Shown: piece after piece, positions 1 through 44,815 of the stretch
Layout of the letters: the number at the start of each line of letters is the position of its first letter
Position numbering within the stretch: position 1 is the stretch's first letter
Source of the DNA: Elgaria multicarinata webbii
Taxonomy: Eukaryota; Chordata; Lepidosauria; Squamata; Anguidae
Assembly (NCBI RefSeq): GCF_023053635.1
Contig: NC_086182.1
Location: 36,684,001 to 36,748,000 of the forward strand
Reading direction: 5' to 3'
DNA: 64,000 bases
Translations under genes and position numbers: made by a program
Notes under the pieces: model-generated
Seen by the model: the letters and a program-made list of their open reading frames with translations, nothing else
Database searches by the model: none
What the model was told of the DNA's origin: nothing

Positions 1-1265
1 CGTCGAGGCGAGGCTCAGGCTCAGGCTCAGGCCGCTGCCTCCCAGCCCCCCCGAAAGGCCTGCTGCCCCCTGGGCTGGGCTTGGGGGCTGGTCCCGGGGG
101 AGGGGGCGGGCCAGTGCAGCTCCAGAGGCAGCAGTGGCCCTTCCTACCAGGCGCGCGGCAGGGACCCCTGCCCCCCACCCCCGCCAGCGCCAGAGGCACC
201 ACCAGGCAGCCCGGGGGCACAGCCGAAAGGGAGCCAGGAAGGCCCGTGCCCTGCACCACTCCAGGGCCCAGGCACGGGGATGCTGCGTGCCCAACGGCAG
301 CATGGCCGGCCACTCCTGCCTCCTGCTTTTCAGAAGAACAAGGCAGCCTCCCCACTGTCTGCAACCTCTGAGCTGCTGGGCTCCTGACATGCGCACTCTG
401 GGGAGCCAAAGCTCTGTCGCCCGTCCCCGTCCCCCCAAGACCTATGCTAGGTTCTGCCCTCAGGCTCTGCCCAGGTCCCAGAAGGTGCTATCTCCAGTAT
501 TCAAGGCAGTCAGCCTGTGTGCACCAGTGGCTGGGGAGCATGGGCGGGAGGGTGCTCTCACACCATGTCCTGCTTGTTCATCCCTGGCCGACGGCTGGTT
601 GGCCACTATGCGAACAGAGTGCTGGACGAGATGGACCCTTGGTCTGATCCAGCCTCAGGGCTCTTCTGATGTTCTTAAGGTCTGTTCAGGAGCGGGGGAT
701 TCCTTGGAGCAGCAGCCCTGAAGACCCCGGCAGGCCTCTCAGCTCTTCCATCCCCAGGCCCTCTGTGAACATGGGGAGGGGTGGCAGGGGGACACAGTGC
801 AAGACACAGGGTGGTGCGTCCAGCCCCCAAACAGAAGGGGTACTATATGGGCGCCTTGCCAGGCCACGTTTGCCCCGGACTGTGTGTATGTGTGTGGGTT
901 GCATGGCCTGGCCTATTTGAGGCAATCATTAACTTCTAACTGGGGCGGGGGGGGGGGGGGGAGAGGCAAAAGCGACACATCTGGGCTCTGAAGTAGCTTC
1001 CTCTCCCTTCGTCCCGCTCCTGGGGCACGTATCCTGCTCCGGTCCAGGCCACAGGCATCCAGCAAGCATTGGAAAAGTTGGGAAGCCCCCCGCCCCCGCC
1101 CCCCCGCTGAGCAGGGCGCTTGAATGGAAGGCACCCCCCTCTCCCCCGGACTCTCCCCTCCTCCCCTGTCCCAACTCCCCCTCCCCACCCCAAGCCACGA
1201 CCCCCAGCTCCCAGACTCCTTCAAGGAAGCGGAAGTTCATCACAGAAAGTCCAGGCCTTAGGGTT
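1..1265. other. Downstream flank of APOA1, no gene recognised
   Basis: This GC-rich stretch lies beyond the APOA1 polyadenylation signal. It holds a retroposon 3' end at about 480-682 and poly-G/poly-C runs (for example about 942-961 and 1087-1106). In mammals APOC3 and APOA4 lie on this side of APOA1, but I saw no signal peptide or amphipathic-helix coding sequence in these 1.2 kb. Short open frames here are low-complexity and unsupported. Confidence 0.6.
480..682 (+). repeat. CR1-like LINE 3'-terminal fragment
   Basis: It contains the phrases TGTGAACAGAGTGCTGGAC (here slightly changed) and TTGGTCTGATCCAGCCTCAG, and ends in TTCTGATGTTCTT. The same block recurs at about 24855-25015, 36688-36757 and 42290-42384, so it is dispersed. 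The family is inferred from a longer related copy at 59880-60345 that shows coding remnants of a CR1-type LINE. The 5' limit is approximate. Confidence 0.6.
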
Positions 1266-1269
1266 GCTC

Positions 1270-1275
1270 TTTATT
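1270..1275 (-). terminator. APOA1: APOA1 polyadenylation signal AATAAA
   Basis: AATAAA on the minus strand (TTTATT on plus) lies about 316 nt past the APOA1 stop codon and is the first canonical hexamer I found there. The implied 3' UTR of roughly 330-340 nt is much longer than the short one of mammalian APOA1. A variant signal used further upstream cannot be excluded. Confidence 0.6.
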
Positions 1276-1590
1276 TGACAAGAACAGAACAGAAAAAAAG
1301 GAGCATTAGAGAGAGGCACTGGTGGTGTGTGTGAGAGTGTGTGTCGGGGGGGGGGGCGTAGAATCTCCGCTCTGGGGACTTCCAGCCTCTAACTCTATTC
1401 AAGGGGGGGGTTGCGAACCCGTCCTCTCCGTCCCCGTCTACAACCCACCAAGGGTTTGGTGCCTAAATAAGGGCAGTGATAAATATCCGCATGGGCCAGC
1501 AGTGCTTGATCCAGGGGCACCCTGAGCGAGGGGGGGGGCAGGCCCAGGCGGCCGGTCCCTGGGGCCCTGCAAGAGGGGGGGGGCAGGCCC

Positions 1591-2233
1591 CTAGGCGGCT
1601 TCCTGCGGCTGCGGCGGCTGCTCCTTCTGCAGCTCGTCTTCCAGGGCGGCTTGAAGGCTGCTCACCACGGCCTTGAAGGCGTCCTTGATCGTGTCCACGG
1701 CTGGCGCCACTTCCTCCCGGAACTTCTCTATCAGGGTGGGGAGCTTCTCCCGCAAGGTGTCGACGTGCTTCTGGGCCTGCACCTGGTACTCAGCCAGTTC
1801 CGTGGCGCTCTGCTCCCGCAGCTCCTGCAGCTTCTGGAGCGACAGCCGGTACAGCTCTTCGTTGTGGGGGGCCAGCTTCTGGCGCAACTCATCCACGTGG
1901 CCGCGGATCCTGTCGCGGGCTCCCTCGGCCACGGGGCTCAGCTTCTGCTGGATGGTGTTCAGGACCTGCTGCATCTGCTCTCGCAGCTCCCCGCTCAAGG
2001 GCGCCACCTGTTTGCGGTACTCCTCCACCTCCTGCTGCATCTTCTTGCCAAAGTCGTCAAAGATGGGCTGGACCTTGGCCGTCACCTCCTCCACGTCCTT
2101 GGACAGCTCCTTCTTCAGCTCCTCCCAGTCGGTCCTCAACTCCGTCCATAAGGCTTCCAACTCGGGGCCCAGCTCCGTCCGGAACTCGGCTGCAGCGCTC
2201 TTCAGGCTCTCCAGTCGCTCGGCAACCTTCAGC
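1591..2233 (-). CDS. APOA1: APOA1 exon 4 (last coding exon)
   Basis: The acceptor reads TCTGCAG and the exon opens with the last base of a split Glu codon, then LKVAERLESLKSAAAEF. It encodes nearly all the amphipathic repeats, including KVQPIFDDFGKKMQQEVEEY, equivalent to the human [20 protein letters not shown] segment. The TAG stop is at 1593-1591. The complementary strand is also open for 166 and 223 codons, a by-product of high GC. Confidence 0.95.
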
Positions 2234-3497
2234 CTGCAGACGGAAGGGCAAGAGAGAAGAGAGTCAGGGGCCGGACAGGTGGGTGGGTGGCAGGGCCGGC
2301 GGGGGCCGGCGTTGCTGCCTGGCCCCCTCGCTCCTTTGCTCTAGCCCGGGGCAGGGAGCCCCGCTTCCAGAGCCCGCCCACAGCACCAGCCAGTTGCGAT
2401 CCCGCGTTCTACGGCGGAGGCTCCAGACCCCCCCACCCCCTTCCCAGACGGCAGCCGCAGGGCGGGAGCCACAGAGACGTGCTCCAGCTCCAGCTCCAGC
2501 TGGCCTGTGGCTTCAAGAGCACCTTTCACACATGGGGCCACCATTCCGGCTTGCGATTGGGGCTGGACTGTTCGCTTTTTCACTTGGGCAGGATTCTTGG
2601 GGGAGAAGCCCACAGCCTGATCCCAACACCAACAACTGCGCTGCTCTTCCAGTGCTGGCATTCGCCAACACACTGAGCAGTGCGCCAGCCGGGCCAAACA
2701 CAGCCAGAGGGGCTTAGCCGAGACCTCCTGAGCTCTGGCCTCCAGAGAAAGGCCCGGATATTAGAACGGCTGGAAGCCGACCCACCCACCCGGTCTCTCT
2801 CCCACCCCTCCTGGTTTGTCTTTAGCAGCTTTAACATACCCCCCCCCCCCAGTTCCCGTGACACTCAGTCCACATTGCCACTTCCACACCTGGGCCAGCC
2901 CCCCAGCACACGGAAGCTCCGCTGAGGCAGAAGCATCCTCTCCAGAGGAGAGCAACGGGCTCGGGGCACTGGCCGCCCCAAACCAGAGGCTGACAACACA
3001 CACACTCTCTCTCTCTCACACACACACACAGACACACAGGTTTCCCAAATGGGCCACTCACTCGAGCTGCCGGCCTATGCTGGAGGCATCGATTTGAGTC
3101 GCAATTTCACTGATTCCAACTGCCAGGGCGTGTTTGTAGGTCTCGAGTAGGTCCCGGACGTGCTCGATGTGGGTCTTCTGGGGCTCATCGCGTTGCCAGA
3201 AGTGCCGAGCCTGGGTTCCTGCAGAAGCGAGCAAGGCAAGCCGGGTCAGAGCAGGCCGGAGGGCGCCCCTGCAGGCAGGGCAGGCCGTCTTGCCGGCTGG
3301 GCCCTTGGCCCACGGACTGGGCTGCCCTCGTCTCCAGCCCGTCCCCTTCCCCAGGCTCCTCCTGGGGGGCCCACATTCCGAGGCGCTTGGAGATGAGGTG
3401 GGGCCAGGCGGGAGCTGCTGCTGCTGGCTTCCCCACGGCAGCACCACTACTCACCGGTGAGGAGCACCAAGGCGAAGATCACGGCGAGGGCTCTCAT
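1591..3497 (-). CDS. APOA1: Apolipoprotein A-I, three coding exons
   Basis: Joining 3497-3455, 3218-3062 and 2233-1591 gives 843 nt, or 280 residues plus TAG; mammalian apoA-I has about 267. The protein starts with signal peptide MRALAVIFALVLLTGTQA, then RHFWQRDEP, which matches the mammalian propeptide RHFWQQ followed by the mature start DEP. The remainder is helix-forming and charged, with prolines spaced 22 residues apart (PLSGEL..., PVAEGA..., then PHNEEL...), the amphipathic 22-mers of the exchangeable apolipoproteins. ApoA-I is the main HDL protein: it accepts lipid from ABCA1 and activates LCAT in plasma. Exon 3 is 157 nt, the size I recall for human. The C-terminus ends in a Pro/Gln-rich tail (QKEQPPQPQEAA). 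The ATG has A at -3. Its neighbour SIK3 lies upstream on the same strand, as in mammals. Identification is by family recognition, not by a search. Confidence 0.96.
2996..3038. repeat. (CT)n/(CA)n microsatellite in APOA1 intron 3
   Basis: Mixed CT and CA dinucleotide runs lie 24 bp past the exon 3 donor. The rest of this 828-nt intron (2234-3061) is GC-rich with a poly-C run near 2840 and no recognised element. Confidence 0.85.
3062..3218 (-). CDS. APOA1: APOA1 exon 3
   Basis: 157 nt, bounded by acceptor CTGCAG and donor GTGAGT. It completes the signal peptide (GTQA), then encodes RHFWQRDEPQKTHIEHVRDL and the start of the first helical region up to SSIGRQLE. Phase 1 in and phase 0/2 split at Glu, the same arrangement as the mammalian gene. 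Confidence 0.94.
3455..3497 (-). CDS. APOA1: APOA1 exon 2, start codon and signal peptide
   Basis: The exon as spliced runs from 3515; 18 nt of 5' UTR precede the ATG at 3497-3495. It encodes MRALAVIFALVLLT and one base of the next codon. The donor is GTGAGT. The hydrophobic core VIFALVLL is a standard secretory signal. Confidence 0.93.
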
Positions 3498-4083
3498 CTT
3501 GCAGCTCGTTCCAACCTGGAGATCAGAGAAGTGGGAGGCGTGAGGCCAGGGAACACACCCAGCAATAGAAAAACCAGGCCTGGGGATTCACAGCGCTCTT
3601 CTCCCCCAGGGCCACCCAGGCCAATAACCACCACGAGAAAGGCAGGCAGAGTGAATGTGGCCGCCGAAGAGGCCAGATGCCGGCAGAGCTAGTTGGAAGC
3701 TCCGAGCTTAGCCCCAGTTGTGAGGAAGCGCACGGGCAGGTGGGCAGGGGAGGGCGGAGGGCCCTGCTCGTGGGCTCCAGGGAAGCACCCAGTCAGCAAG
3801 GGCCAGGGCAAGACGGGCTCCCGGCCTGATCCCAGGGCGGGCGCCAATCCTGTCCGTGAGCAAGAACGGCCGTGGACGAGAGCTGCAGCCTTCGCCTCCC
3901 AGGTCCATCCAGCAGCCGACGGCTGTGCAGGAAGCTAATCAAGGCCATGGCTGAAGTCAGGGGTGCCAGCGGGGCGGGCACAGGGATTCTCAGCCAGCGA
4001 AGCGGAGCCCTTTCGGGATGCAGAAGTGCAAAGAAGAGCGCGAGCGAGGGCCGGAGGGCGCCCACTCGAAGCGAGCCTCTTAC

Positions 4084-4112
4084 CAGCTCCTTGGGCGTCT
4101 GCTGCTCTGTGT
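4084..4112 (-). other. APOA1: APOA1 non-coding exon 1 (predicted)
   Basis: A donor CTG|GTAAGAG follows position 4084. The TATA box at 4143-4136 places the start site about 31 nt downstream, near A4112 in a TCACA initiator-like context. This gives a 29-nt untranslated first exon and a 568-nt first intron, as expected for a mammal-like APOA1 gene. The exact start site is inferred. Confidence 0.7.
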
Positions 4113-4135
4113 GAGGCACCGTTCCCAGTTGGGGC

Positions 4136-4143
4136 TATTTATA
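4136..4143 (-). promoter_or_regulatory. APOA1: APOA1 TATA box (TATAAATA)
   Basis: TATAAATA on the minus strand lies 52 bp upstream of the exon 1 donor and points toward APOA1. The human APOA1 promoter is also TATA-driven. Confidence 0.8.
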
Positions 4144-4154
4144 CAGGAGCGGGT

Positions 4155-4161
4155 TGTTTAT
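4155..4161 (+). promoter_or_regulatory. APOA1: FOXA-like site (TGTTTAT)
   Basis: TGTTTAT matches the forkhead core TRTTTRY. It sits about 45 bp upstream of the inferred APOA1 start. The human promoter combines HNF3/FOXA and HNF4 sites, so the context fits, but a 7-bp match alone is weak. Confidence 0.35.
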
Positions 4162-4227
4162 CGCCGGAGAGAAGCCGAAGCCGTAAACGGGGAATTCACT
4201 CCCGGGCCGTGACTATGTGGCGCTTAG

Positions 4228-4240
4228 AGTTCAAGGATCA
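4228..4240 (+). promoter_or_regulatory. APOA1: HNF4/nuclear-receptor DR1 element
   Basis: AGTTCAAGGATCA is two AGGTCA-type half sites in direct orientation with one spacer base (AGTTCA-A-GGATCA), the DR1 form bound by HNF4 and RXR heterodimers. It lies about 120 bp upstream of the inferred start. Human APOA1 promoter sites A and C are also HNF4-type elements, so this is probably the liver/intestine control element. Confidence 0.55.
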
Positions 4241-4249
4241 AAAACACAT

Positions 4250-6955
4250 CACTGGAGTGCGGGGGGGGGGGGGGAGAGTATGACCAAGGAGCAACGGGTG
4301 GGGGTGGGGGTGGCCGGAACAAACAAGGCGGCCGGGCACGGGCCAGCCCACTGCCCCACATGAGCACGGGGGGGGGGGGCAGCGCAGGGGGGGGGGCTCC
4401 ACCTGGCTGGGCAGGAGGCTGGCAAAGCTCCCGATGCTCTCCAGGGATGGCGAGTCCGGCATTACCTTCCGGAGAACAACTCTCTCTCCTCCACCCAAAG
4501 CCTCCCAGCATGAAGCCCCTGGGGCAGGCTTGGCTTGGGGCTGGGGTGGTGGGACGCCGGCAGACCTCGGCCCGTCTCTGGCCCCACCAGCCCCAGCCCG
4601 CCTTCCGAGCGCTTCAAAGCAGGCTCCGTCTGAGCCCCCGTGCCAAGGCCAGCCTCCTTCCGCAAGCAGCTCTGGGTGCTTCCAGACCCGGGGGAGGAGG
4701 GAGGGGGCCCTAGCACTACCCACTCCAAAAGCACTGGGAAGTGTTCCCATCTTTTCCTCTTTAATGGGGTTTCTTCTGGTAAGGAAAAAAAAAGGCAGAG
4801 CAGGTGGTAAGAAAACACGGGGGGGGGGTTACAAGCGGAAGATGATGGGGTCTGGAACCCTGCCCCCCCCAACCCCCTGGTCAAATTGCAGGAATGAGGC
4901 AGGGCAATTGCACAATAAAAAGACTCTTCTGGAAGAACCCGAAGGTGAGCTGTTCTCACAAATGGCAGGGGAGCAGCCAAGCTGGGCCAGGACTGTACCA
5001 CTTCCCAGTGGAGGTGAGGGCTCCCAAGACTGCGTTGAGCCTACAAAACATGCATAGCAAGAAGGAGGATTCTTGCCTTGTCAACTTCCCAATATGCCAG
5101 TCTTCTGCGGGGAGGGAACCTTTCCGTTTGGAGAAGCATTCCATCAGGTCAGACCCCCGGCCTGAGGTGGTACAGCCTCAACACAGGGCAACCGCATCCT
5201 CTTCCGTCTTGTGCGAACGAAGCCCGAGATTGGGAACTGAGAGGCACCCCTCCAATCAGTCCTAGAAAGGGCTTCCAAGGCAGTCCCCAACAGAAGCCCT
5301 GGCTGGTCACGACATCGCAGGGCTAATAAGCCCAGGGCGACGGCGCTGCAGGAAGAGACGCTCCAGCCACAGCGGCCACTGCTTGCGGGCAGGTCTGGGG
5401 CAGTAAGTAATGCAGACACGCACCACCAGCCTAGACCATGAACTGCTGGCTGAACGCATCGTGCAGACTTGAGCATCCGCCTTGGCTCCTTCTGGGATTG
5501 CTTGCCACGGCGGGGCCAGGTGGGGCAGCGATGCCGCGTTCCGGACTACACAGGAAGCTGCCTTAGGCCACGTCGGACTCCCGCTTCTTCCAGCCCACGC
5601 CGAATGGCTTCCCCAGCGGCACCCCTATCCCCTGCAATGGAGCCCCTTTCAAACGGAGCTGCCAGGACTGAGCCAGGTGCTGCCTGCAGGCGAGGCCAGA
5701 GCCAGCGAGGCCGGTCCTCCGGCTTCTGGGATGCCATCGCACTTGAACATGATCATCTTTGCTGCTGGAAGGCTCAGAAATCTGTGTTACGTTCTGCCGC
5801 TGCCCCCCCCCAAGACAACTGCATTTTGCACCAACCCCTCAGCGTGGCCCCTGTGTGGCGCGATCCGATGCGGGGCGTACCGGCAGCCCTGGGCACGAGC
5901 ACCACCGCCTGTCACAGGCACGGCTGAGGAAGCCGGTCTTGGCCAGAGAACGGCTCTGCCTTTTGGGTGGGTGAAGCAGTCAAAGCACGTCACCATTGGG
6001 ATTCCCCTCCCCCTTTCGTTGTCCTCGTCCAGCATGGAAGAGCCTGATCTTTCAAGCCAGCTCAAGATACGGGGGGCGGAACGGGGCGGGGGGGGCTTCC
6101 AGGGAGCCCAGCCTGCTTTTGAGCGGAGCCTGCAGGCGTCACAGCAGCCAGAGGCGTGGAGACGAGAACCCGACGGAGGGCGCTCAGTGCCTGCAGCTCC
6201 ATCGTCTGCCCAAGAGATCTTTGGAAGCTGCCGTGTGGCACGCTTGAGCCCTGGCCACCAGTGGCCCATCCCCGCTGCAGCTCGCCAGGGCCTGGAATGG
6301 GTTGAGGCAGAGATCTTCTGGATGCCCAGGATGGGCTCTGTTGTCCCTGAGCTCCGGCCCCTTCCTCATTGCACTCATTTCTGGGGTGAGGGCCTCAGGA
6401 CCAGCTACACACAAAGGCCTCCGGCCCAGGCATTGCAGAGCTACGCTGCTGGAATCCCACCCCCTCGCTGAATCGCCAGCAGTGACCAGGGCAGACGGAG
6501 GCGGCGGCCGAGGCCCCAGCCGTTCCCTTGGCTCTGCAGCGTCTCAGGCAGGCGCCTTTCCCAGCTGTACCTGGAGAGGCTGCCAGGGGTTGACCGTGAG
6601 GCCAAGCCCTGATGTGAAGTGGGGGCTCAAGCCAGTGGGCTGGCCGCTGGCCGTCCAGACCCCACACGTCAGAAGCCACGGGCCGGCCAAGGCTGCGTAA
6701 TGAGCAGACCATCTGAGAACCAGGCGGCGGCTGGTCCCGGCCGACAGCTCCACCACCATCTCTTGCCAGGGGTCCAGGGACAATCCCCCTCCAAGGCCTG
6801 CCCCCTTCCACCAGCCCCGTTGATCCCTGCAGCGCCTTGCTAAGGGCACCGAGGGGGGGAGAAGCAAGGCACCGCTGCAGCGGCTCAGCAGGGAAGCCGG
6901 GGGGGGGGCTCTTCCGCCCCCGGGTGAAACAGCAAGAGAGAAGCCAGACCAGAGC
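4250..6955. other. APOA1-SIK3 intergenic region
   Basis: About 2.7 kb between the APOA1 promoter and the SIK3 3' end. It is GC-rich, with G runs on the plus strand at about 4261-4273, 4369-4378 and 4388-4395. Near 5548-5570 the phrase GGAAGCTGCCTTAGGCCACGT looks like the end of a minus-strand tRNA-derived SINE, related to 44405-44575. A 329-codon plus frame at 5482-6471 has no domain or codon logic I recognise and is probably spurious. Distal APOA1 enhancers could lie here; I cannot point to one. Confidence 0.55.
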
Positions 6956-6978
6956 TGAGAGCCAATCATCATCATGGG

Positions 6979-6984
6979 TTTATT
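6979..6984 (-). terminator. SIK3: SIK3 distal polyadenylation signal
   Basis: AATAAA on the minus strand, about 2.2 kb past the stop codon and at the edge of the AT-rich island. It is the last canonical signal before the DNA becomes GC-rich again, so the full-length transcript probably ends near 6960. Confidence 0.6.
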
Positions 6985-7736
6985 TGTTGTCATGATCCCA
7001 CATCCAACTAAGTTTCTAGTTGCAAATGACACCCCCCCCCCCAAATAAAAATAAAACCCTGAACTAAGAATTTACTGAATATCTGGGGAGTTTTTGTGTG
7101 TCGGTTCTTGTTTTAGTCCAACATAAATGAGAAAAAATACTTTGGACATTTCCCAAAAACAGAAACAATAGCAAAGTATATTATACATTCAACATATACT
7201 GCGCGTATTGATTACTACAATACAAAGCAATGATTAAAAAAAAAATCCCCCACAAAAATAAAAAGTGTGATACTGCAAAACAGCGCAGCGAGGCAAGTCC
7301 CCACGTGGCTTGGTTGGATGGCGCTGGGGGGGAGGGTCAGGAGGGGGGGGTTGCTGTGATCTCCCAGGATGATCATGTAAACAGAAGGAAAAAACAAAGC
7401 CCAAAACCACAGTCCAAAGCCCGGCTGAAGGGGTCTCCTGGCCCCCCTCCCCCAGAGGGAGGCCCCTCCTCCCCCTCCACACCCAGCACCCCCTCCCTGG
7501 CCAGGGAGTTGCATGCCGACATTCAGCCTGGAGGAGGAGGAGGAGGAGGAGGAGGAGGAGGCGTCCTCACCACCGCCACCACTGCCACCACCACCGCTTG
7601 CACATCTTGGGATCCAGCCGCCAGGGGCAAGGAAGCCATGGTGGTGGGGCGGGAGGAGGAGGAGCGGGCAGGAGCAAAGGAACCTTGGCCATGCTGGTCT
7701 CACACTTCTTCTGTGCAAATTCAGGAGGGCTGCATT

Positions 7737-7737
7737 G

Positions 7738-7769
<32 letters not shown>

Positions 7770-7771
7770 AT
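7737..7771. repeat. (TA)n tract in SIK3 3' UTR
   Basis: An AT-only tract of TA dinucleotides interrupted by TT. Transcribed as part of the SIK3 3' UTR, it could fold on itself. Confidence 0.85.
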
Positions 7772-8062
7772 TTCCTTTAAAAAATTCTTCCAAAAAGAGT
7801 CAGTAAGAGGAATTCTCCATGATCGCTTTTTTTAAAAGTCCCAAAAGGCAGAAAAGATGACACGAGGTGCTCCCCGAAGGCCCAGACCCTGGAGGGGCCC
7901 CGATCCCTGGATCAGTCACAGAAAACAAGCTTCCCTGGGGTTGGCGAGGAAACGCCTCTGTGCTGTTCACGCACCAGAGGAGAGCCGAGACTGGGGGGGG
8001 GGGCAGCAGCAGCAAAGCAGGGGCAGGGGGAGAAAGGCATGTTGTCTTTTCTTAACAATTAA

Positions 8063-8068
8063 TTTATT
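8063..8068 (-). terminator. SIK3: SIK3 proximal polyadenylation signal
   Basis: AATAAA on the minus strand in a run of AT-rich sequence, about 1.1 kb past the stop. It may give a shorter alternative UTR. Confidence 0.4.
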
Positions 8069-9183
8069 AATAACAATAATATTAATAATAATTATTATAA
8101 TTATAAAACATTTACCAAAACAAATTCCTACATGATCTGGAGGGAAGCAAGTTAAAAATGAGAACCAGGTTTTCTCAAGGTTAAACTAAAAAGAAAGAAA
8201 AAAGCCTAGAATGTAGATTTGAATGGAAAAGATGTACAAAAAGAGAAAGGAAAGAATTCTTAAGCACAATGACAACATTTAAAAAACAGAAAAGCCAAGA
8301 AATGAGAGAGACGCACAAAAGCAATATTGCACCACTGCCAGGAGGGGAGGGGGAGGGGGAGGGGAGGGGAGGGAGCCCCCCCCACTGCCACGAGGGCCCC
8401 CCCACGCAAGCGATGCACGGGCGGCTCTGCGCCCGGCCCCTCCGCAAGGGCTGCCTCGCCCCCCTTCCCCCGTCCGGTCCCCTGGCCCGGTGGCCGCTGC
8501 GCCGGGCACATCCGGAAGAGGCACGGTCCAAACGTCTTCGCTTATTGCTCGCTGGTGAGCAGCCTCTGCCTCCCGCGGCCCCCTTGTGCCCTCAGCTTCC
8601 CAGGCAAGGCTGGGCCCCTGAGCCCCCACGCCCGGCTGGAGGGGCCCTCCAAGGTCGCCACGGTGCTCGGTCCAGCCCTGCAGCACCTGTACGAGGGGCG
8701 CTCTGGTTCTTCCAGAATGGCTGCTGGCATCACAGGCAAATATGGCAATAATGAACATCCGAAAGGAACACGCACACGGCTGAACCGAGGAGGAGGAGGA
8801 GAAGGAGGAGGAGGAGGAGGAGCTGCCGCCGCTGCCGCCGCCGCCGCTGCCAGGTTTCCGTCAAGGAGAAACGCTACGGCCGTTTGGCCCGGTGCTGCGA
8901 GATACTGTTGGTTTGAAATGGACCTTTTTGTTTCAAAGCTGTACAGACCCCTGTCAGGACGAAGCAGAAGAGAGGGCGATGGATGGCAGCACAGACGCTG
9001 CCCCCTCCTCACAGCCCCAGCTGCAGCCCCCCCCCCCGCCATCCCAGCCCCGAAGCCAGCCCACCCTCAGGCCAAAAGCAAGGGGGCGCCACAGTGCGGC
9101 CAGCCCACGGGCTCCTGGGCCGGCCACAGAACGCCGCCCCTTGGGCCTGGACGCCGCCCGCACTCACTGTAGCGCCCCGCTCT

Positions 9184-44306
<35,123 letters not shown>

Positions 44307-44404
44307 TCAAGAAGCATCACTGCTCCTTAAAGCAAAGGTGGCCATTCTCTAACCATTCGCAAGGACGGCGGAAGTATGGGCGAGGCACTGCAATGACTGG
44401 ACAT

Positions 44405-44575
44405 GCCAAGCTGCCTTAGGCCACGTCAGGCCCTCACTCCCTCTAGCCCAGTAACCTCTATTTCCAACTGGCAGCAGTTGCCCAGGATCTGGGTCAGAAA
44501 AGGTCTTCCCCAGCCCTGTACCCACAGTGGAGATGCCAAGGACTGGCTTTCTGCATGGTCTTCACAGAGCTATGC
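44405..44575 (-). repeat. tRNA-derived SINE
   Basis: Shows AAGCTGCCTTAGGCCACGTC, CCAACTGGCAGCAGTTGCCC and CTTCCCCAGCCCTG, in the order expected for the reverse complement of the SINE at 61070-61262. The head is degenerate. Confidence 0.55.
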
Positions 44576-44639
44576 CCCCCCCCACACACACACCTGTTTG
44601 CTGAGTCAAAGAAGGTGTTCCATAGTGGGCCAGTTCAGG

Positions 44640-44815
44640 CAACACACTAAGCCATGGTTAAGCCGCTAACCCTTTTGCAGCAAACGGTTAGTGAGCTGGT
44701 TATCTAGCCACCATGGTTAGGGATGGTTCACACGACACACTAAGTCATGGTTCACACGAAATGCTAAGCCATAACGTTTGCCTCAAAACTTTTAACCACT
44801 GTGGCTTAGCATATC
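44640..44815. repeat. Fold-back element with GTTCACACGA motifs
   Basis: AGCCATGGTTAAGC, GGTTCACACGACACACTAAG and GGTTCACACGAAATGCTAAG alternate with inverted copies such as GTGGCTTAGCAT. Related blocks occur at 46605-46775 and 51537-51905. Confidence 0.45.

Larger units (their letters stand above)
6960..9183 (-). other. SIK3: SIK3 3' untranslated region
   Basis: It follows the SIK3 stop directly. About 7000-8300 forms an AT-rich island inside otherwise GC-rich DNA, typical of a long regulatory 3' UTR. It contains (GAG)n at 7531-7561, (TA)n at 7737-7771 and GGA/GCC repeats near 8790-8850. Two AATAAA signals give UTRs of about 1.1 kb and 2.2 kb. The distal end is inferred from the last signal. 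Confidence 0.7.

Noticed and set aside
1-1265. APOC3 or APOA4 exon
   Set aside because: Expected by mammalian gene order on this side, but no matching signal peptide or amphipathic-helix coding sequence is visible.
1651-2344. Plus-strand open frames of 166 and 223 codons over APOA1
   Set aside because: They are antisense to APOA1 exon 4, with Leu/Gln-rich content mirroring the helix codons. An antisense transcript is known in human, but nothing here supports a protein.
5482-6471. 329-codon plus-strand open frame between the genes
   Set aside because: No domain, signal or repeat logic; long open frames are expected at this GC content, and other frames nearby are equally open.
8327-9172. 281-codon plus-strand open frame
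   Set aside because: It overlies the SIK3 3' UTR in antisense and is rich in Gly and Ala from GGA/GCC repeats.
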